A stretch of 18,429 nucleotides of DNA from DASRQK01 sp964436635. GTDB taxonomy: Bacteria; Bacteroidota; Bacteroidia; Sphingobacteriales; Sphingobacteriaceae. The position numbers and the translations under genes are program-made. Positions within the stretch are counted from its first letter, which is position 1, and every line of letters starts with the position of its first letter. A model generated the notes under the pieces. That model made no database searches. It was not told the DNA's origin and saw only the letters and a list, made by a program, of their open reading frames with translations. The stretch spans positions 1 to 18,429 of the forward strand of contig CAYTDM010000031.1 in assembly GCA_964436635.1 (NCBI GenBank), written 5' to 3'. This document shows, one piece after another, positions 15,079 to 18,429 of the stretch.

Positions 15079-16887
15079 ATGAAGGAAAGAGGAGAAATAC
15101 CTGTGGCCCATCAATGGGATTTAAGCGATTTGTACCCAAACGATGAAGCGTGGAAGATTGAAAAGGAAAAATGGAAAGCGTCCATCACAGCATTCGAGCA
15201 ACATAAAGCCACACTAACCACATCCGGAAAGGCCTTGTACGAAGCCTTGGAATGGAACAGCTTGGTGGCGAAAAATTTAGTTCGATTAATGTCCTATGCT
15301 TCCATGAAATCCGATCAGGACACACGGGATCCCCTCTATGTAGGCATGACCCAAGAATTGCAGCAGGTCTATGCGGAATATGGAGCGGCCACTTCCTATA
15401 TGGAGCCGGCTTTATTGACCTTAGCTGAATCCACCTTGGAGCAGTTTTTCCTGGAAGAGCCTCGCCTCGCTACCTATGCTTTTTATTTGCACGATTTGCT
15501 GCGCAAAAGAAAACATCGGGGATCCGAAGAAGTGGAAAAGGTCTTGGCCTACGCTTCTTTAATGAGTGGAAATGCGGCAAACATTTATAACATCTTTTCC
15601 AATGCGGATTTCCCTTACCCTGAAATCCAATATGGGGAAGAAACCATTAAATTAAACCCAGCAAACTTCGCTTTATACCGAGCGAGTGAGGACAGGGAAT
15701 TAAGGAAGCAAGTATTTTCTGAATATTTTGGCAAGCTGGGGCAGTTTAAACGCACGTTCGGTACCCAATTATATGGCAATCTGAATGCGGCTCTATTTTC
15801 GAGCAAAAGCAGGAATTACGTGAGCACCTTAGAAATGGCCCTGGATGAAGGCCATATTCCGACTGCAGTGTACTATAACCTCATCGACCATGTAGAGCGC
15901 CATCTGGATACCTTCCATCGCTATTTGAATTTGCGGAAGCGCATGATGGGCGTGGAAACCCTGCATTATTATGATCTATATGCGCCATTGGTAGCAGAAG
16001 TAGACTTGAATTATGAAGTCGAAGAGGCTGAAAAGCATATTTTAAATTCTTTACAACCGCTTGGAGAGGAATATGTGCAGGTCGTGGAAAAAGCATTTAA
16101 GGAGCGTTGGATCGATATGTTCCCGAATGAAGGTAAGCAATCTGGGGCTTATTCGAATGGTTCAGCCTACGATGTACATCCGTATATTTTAATGAATTAT
16201 AATGGAAAATATAACGATGTATCCACTTTGACGCATGAATTGGGGCATACCATGCACAGCTATTTGACTAATCAAAAGCAGCATTTCGCCAATTCGGATT
16301 ATTCGATTTTTGTGGCAGAAGTGGCTTCTACCTTTAATGAAGAATTGTTAAATACCTATATGTTAAGCCAAATCGAGGACGATGAAGTGCGTTTAACCAT
16401 TTTAGGGAATTACTTAGAAGGAGCGAAGGGGACTTTATTTAGGCAAACGCAGTTTGCGGAGTTCGAGCGATTAATTCATGAGAAAGTGGGGCTGGGTGAA
16501 GCATTAACCGGGGATGATTTCGATCAACTTTATTTGGCACTCACCAAAAAATACTATGGGCATGAGCAAGGCGTTTGTGTGGTGGATGATTTCGTAAAAG
16601 CTGAGTGGTCTTACATTCCTCATTTTTACTATAATTTTTACGTGTACCAATATGCTACTTCATTTACTGCTTCTACGGCGTTAGCAGCGAAAGTATTGAG
16701 TGGGGAGGAATCTGTAAGAAACCGCTATTTAGCATTTTTAAGTGCAGGCAGCAGCAAATATCCGGTAGACTTATTAGCCGACGCAGGGGTTGATATGACC
16801 TCCTCGGAGCCTTTTGACCTTACCATATCCAAGATGAATGCAGTTATGGATGAAATGGAAGAAATTTTATCCAAACTTGGGAGGTAG
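15079..16887 (+). CDS. pepF: Cytoplasmic M3B oligoendopeptidase F (second paralogue)
   Basis: This 602-residue zinc oligopeptidase starts directly with MKERGEIPVAHQWDLSDLYP and has no signal peptide, so it is predicted cytoplasmic. Zinc ligands are His386 and His390 in HELGH, with Glu387 as catalytic base and Glu414 in AEVASTFNEE as third ligand. The length is typical of bacterial PepF. It aligns with the exported paralogue over nearly its whole length, with long runs of identity (for example HRGSEEVEKVLAY and the HELGHTMHSYL block), and a 30-nt stretch is identical at DNA level. The 62-bp gap before it has a weak CCCCAT/ATGGGG hairpin and no clear promoter box, so co-transcription with the nuclease is possible. 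It is the last intact gene before the rearranged RHS region. Confidence 0.94.
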   Translation: MKERGEIPVAHQWDLSDLYPNDEAWKIEKEKWKASITAFEQHKATLTTSGKALYEALEWNSLVAKNLVRLMSYASMKSDQDTRDPLYVGMTQELQQVYAEYGAATSYMEPALLTLAESTLEQFFLEEPRLATYAFYLHDLLRKRKHRGSEEVEKVLAYASLMSGNAANIYNIFSNADFPYPEIQYGEETIKLNPANFALYRASEDRELRKQVFSEYFGKLGQFKRTFGTQLYGNLNAALFSSKSRNYVSTLEMALDEGHIPTAVYYNLIDHVERHLDTFHRYLNLRKRMMGVETLHYYDLYAPLVAEVDLNYEVEEAEKHILNSLQPLGEEYVQVVEKAFKERWIDMFPNEGKQSGAYSNGSAYDVHPYILMNYNGKYNDVSTLTHELGHTMHSYLTNQKQHFANSDYSIFVAEVASTFNEELLNTYMLSQIEDDEVRLTILGNYLEGAKGTLFRQTQFAEFERLIHEKVGLGEALTGDDFDQLYLALTKKYYGHEQGVCVVDDFVKAEWSYIPHFYYNFYVYQYATSFTASTALAAKVLSGEESVRNRYLAFLSAGSSKYPVDLLADAGVDMTSSEPFDLTISKMNAVMDEMEEILSKLGR

Positions 16888-16900
16888 GGTATCTTTTTTA

Positions 16901-16955
16901 GGCAGCTCCGCAATACAACGGCAATATCACCTCCCAAGAGTTTCGCCGTCATAAT
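16901..16955 (+). pseudogene. Remnant of an RHS/YD-repeat gene (55 bp)
   Basis: This short piece encodes PQYNGNITSQEFRRHN and aligns with 18242-18298 of the larger RHS fragment. It has 31 identical bases in a row (16906-16936 with 18249-18279), one 2-nt deletion and four substitutions, all at silent third codon positions. It begins 13 bp after the oligopeptidase stop and ends close to where the XRE fragment begins. It is a broken relic of another RHS copy. Confidence 0.85.
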
Positions 16956-16970
16956 TTGGCTTTTGCCTAA

Positions 16971-17336
16971 GGACTCTGTGCCCTTGCTCAAAAGATTGAT
17001 GATTCACGTGAGATTATCGGGAAGTATGAACGCAATGAAAACTTACCGTCCATTGAGATGTTCGCCAAAATGGCTAAGGCTTTTGGCGTTACCGTTGATT
17101 TTCTGATTGGGGAAGGCGAAAACGCTTCTTACGACAAAGAAACGGTGGAACGTATAAACGATATACTAAGCGTAGATTACATTATAGGAGTGGGCGAACT
17201 GGCTGCCCTTGACAAGGATTTACTAAAACGTATCGAGGATATTGAGAAGCTGGACGAAGCCACTAAGCAACACCTGTTCTTCCTAATTGACAACGTTATA
17301 CAGAACTATAAGACTAAGAAAGCTTTTAATAAATAA
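16971..17336 (+). pseudogene. XRE-family HTH regulator, N-terminally truncated
   Basis: The frame runs from just after an in-frame stop at 16968-16970 to the TAA at 17334. The first ATG, at 17058, is inside the domain. The recognisable XRE helix-turn-helix segment is LAQKIDDSREIIGKYERNEN, followed by the usual LPSIEMFAKMAKAFGVTVDF and LIGEGE. Helix 1 and the real start are missing, replaced by the RHS remnant. The C-terminal half (about 80 residues, charged and helical, ENASYDKETVERINDIL onward) is intact and ends at a strong terminator. If translated from 17058 it would lack the DNA-reading helix. It probably regulated a mobile or accessory locus before it was broken. Confidence 0.75.
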
Positions 17337-17364
17337 AAAAGCCCCGGAAGTCCGGGGCTTTTTT
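17335..17364. terminator. Strong bidirectional intrinsic terminator
   Basis: A GC-rich stem (GCCCCGGA at 17341-17348 and TCCGGGGC at 17351-17358) is flanked by A6 on the left and T6 on the right. It therefore has the stem-plus-T-run form on both strands. It sits between the converging XRE remnant and the minus-strand ORF. Confidence 0.93.
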
Positions 17365-17376
17365 ATTTATAATCAG

Positions 17377-17641
17377 TTACAATTTCTGTTTGGCTATCTT
17401 GTATTTTAACTGATAAGAAATCGCTATTTTGCTAATACCGATTTCTTCTATACTTCTTATAAAAGTTACATAGTCATTAGCTTCCCAAGCTCTTGAAGCG
17501 ATTTCAAATGCCTGCTTTTGCATTATTTCAGATGTATAATCTTCGCTTTGCTGGCTGATAATACTTTTCAAAAGACTTACATTTCCTTTTAATATTTCAA
17601 TGCCTTCTTTTGTTTCAAAAAGCAAAGAAAGATTTTGTATA
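17377..17641 (-). pseudogene. Unrecognised small ORF, N-terminally truncated
   Basis: A minus-strand frame ends at 17377 and stays open past 17625 (only a TTG there, no ATG) into the start of the RHS fragment, so the real N-terminus appears lost. The visible ~82 residues start LLFETKEGIEILKGN and end SYQLKYKIAKQKL. They look all-helical, soluble and charged, with no signal peptide or catalytic motif. I do not recognise a family. Its size, position next to RHS sequence and low GC would suit an RHS-associated immunity protein, but this is only a guess. One 60-base line inside it (17401-17460) has 16 G or C, against 32 in a line of the neighbouring RHS fragment (17941-18000). Confidence 0.5.
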
Positions 17642-18429
17642 GGTACTGTGCTGACGGACCATTACTTTGACAATCATGGTATCACTGGCCTTCCTACGCA
17701 GTTCAATCCCTCTGGATTCAGTCTGCTTGAACAGGGCCTGCCCACTGCCAGCCGAATCAAAGTGCTTGGAGCAGGAACGGGCGATGCGAATATGCTTTGG
17801 CAGGTGCAGCATTATGATCTGCATGGGTATCTGGTTCTTGAATACAGCCAGCATTTCGAGGGTGGAGGTAGCGTGAGCGTGCATGACTATGACGAGATCA
17901 GCAGCACCTATAACTTTGCCGGAGAGCTGACCAGTCAGGTACGCAAGCATTACACGGGCAGCAGTTCGGCCACTTTGCAGGTGACATCAAGCACCGAATA
18001 TGACTATGACCACCGGGGTCGTTTAGTCAACACATGGAACACGGTGAACAGCGGAACTAAGATGCTGCTGTCCCGTCAGGTTTACAATGAGGTTGACCAA
18101 TTGCGTGAGCTTCGCCTGGGGAGTGCTGACGGAGGCACGAATTTTGGTCAGACGCTGAGTTATTCATACAATTCTCGCGGTTGGCAGACGTTGATGGAGA
18201 GCAGCCATCATCTTTTCCGGCAGGAGCTGTCCTACAATGCCGGCAGCGCTCCGCAATACAACGGCAATATCACCTCCCAGGAATTTCGACGTCACAATAC
18301 AGCCTCTACGCCTGCGCTGATCACAGATACCTACCAGTACAGTTACGATGGGCTTGGCCGTTTGTTGGAGGGTGCGATGTCGGGTGGCAAAGGCCGTGAG
18401 CAGTTGAGTTATGACCGCAACGGGAATAT
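17642..18429 (+). CDS. RHS/YD-repeat protein fragment (no start; runs off right edge)
   Basis: A continuous frame of 262 codons starts abruptly near 17642 without a start codon and continues to the window end. It encodes GTVLTDHYFDNHGITGLP at its beginning and YD-type repeats further on, such as YDYDHRGRLVNTWNTV, YSYNSRGWQTLMESSHH, YSYDGLGRLLEGA and LSYDRNGN. RHS/YD-repeat proteins form large beta-cocoon shells, often secreted and often carrying a variable C-terminal toxin. Only part of the shell is visible. The DNA is clearly more GC-rich than the genes to its left, and the fragment is joined to unrelated low-GC sequence at about 17630-17642. It may be a broken 5' end after recombination, or an assembly junction. 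Confidence 0.85.

Noticed and set aside
17615..17950. 111-residue minus-strand open frame and 69-residue plus-strand frame near 17667
   Set aside because: Both are out of frame with the clear RHS/YD-repeat coding sequence that occupies the same DNA.

Overview
The window looks like chromosome of a Bacteroidota bacterium, probably a Cytophagales/Sphingobacteriales-type environmental member (order-level placement is a guess). Supporting signs are an AT-rich background, almost no Shine-Dalgarno sequences, several upstream matches to the Bacteroidota -7 promoter box TAnnTTTG, two TonB-dependent outer-membrane proteins (one with an N-terminal carboxypeptidase-regulatory-like domain), a surface-type lipoprotein signal (Cys followed by AKEE), M3B oligopeptidases and RHS/YD-repeat sequence.

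Layout. (1) 1-2264: the 3' part of a TonB-dependent receptor, then a regulatory stretch (seven 10-bp repeats and twin palindromic sites), then a His-rich DUF4625-like lipoprotein ending at a strong hairpin terminator. Receptor and lipoprotein together suggest metal acquisition, possibly zinc (inference). (2) 2270-4711, minus strand: a complete outer-membrane beta-barrel/TonB-receptor-like protein, divergent from the next block. (3) 4882-10026, plus strand: a tight signalling operon of a soluble multi-PAS/GAF histidine kinase, a stand-alone receiver overlapping it by ATGA, a receiver fused to a phospho-acceptor (DHp) domain with no ATPase domain, and an SRAP/HMCES-type abasic-site protein. (4) 10092-11264: a DegT-family PLP sugar aminotransferase with its own promoter-like box. 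(5) 11265-11714: a 450-bp stretch with two short tandem duplications, inverted repeats and a possible 32-residue minus-strand ORF. (6) 11715-16887: two close oligoendopeptidase F paralogues, the first with a signal peptide and the second without, flanking a DEDDh-exonuclease/GIY-YIG nuclease fusion whose start codon lies in a 9-bp hairpin. (7) 16888-18429: a scrambled accessory junction with a 55-bp remnant of an RHS gene, an XRE regulator lacking its N-terminus, a strong bidirectional terminator, a minus-strand ORF lacking its N-terminus, and a GC-richer RHS/YD-repeat coding fragment that runs off the right edge.

The most unusual items are the REC-DHp protein in the signalling operon, the twin-operator/10-bp-repeat control region before the lipoprotein, the compartment-split PepF pair around a nuclease, and the RHS junction, where the remnant differs from the intact copy by synonymous changes plus a 2-nt deletion. 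I found no rRNA, tRNA, CRISPR array or transposase.
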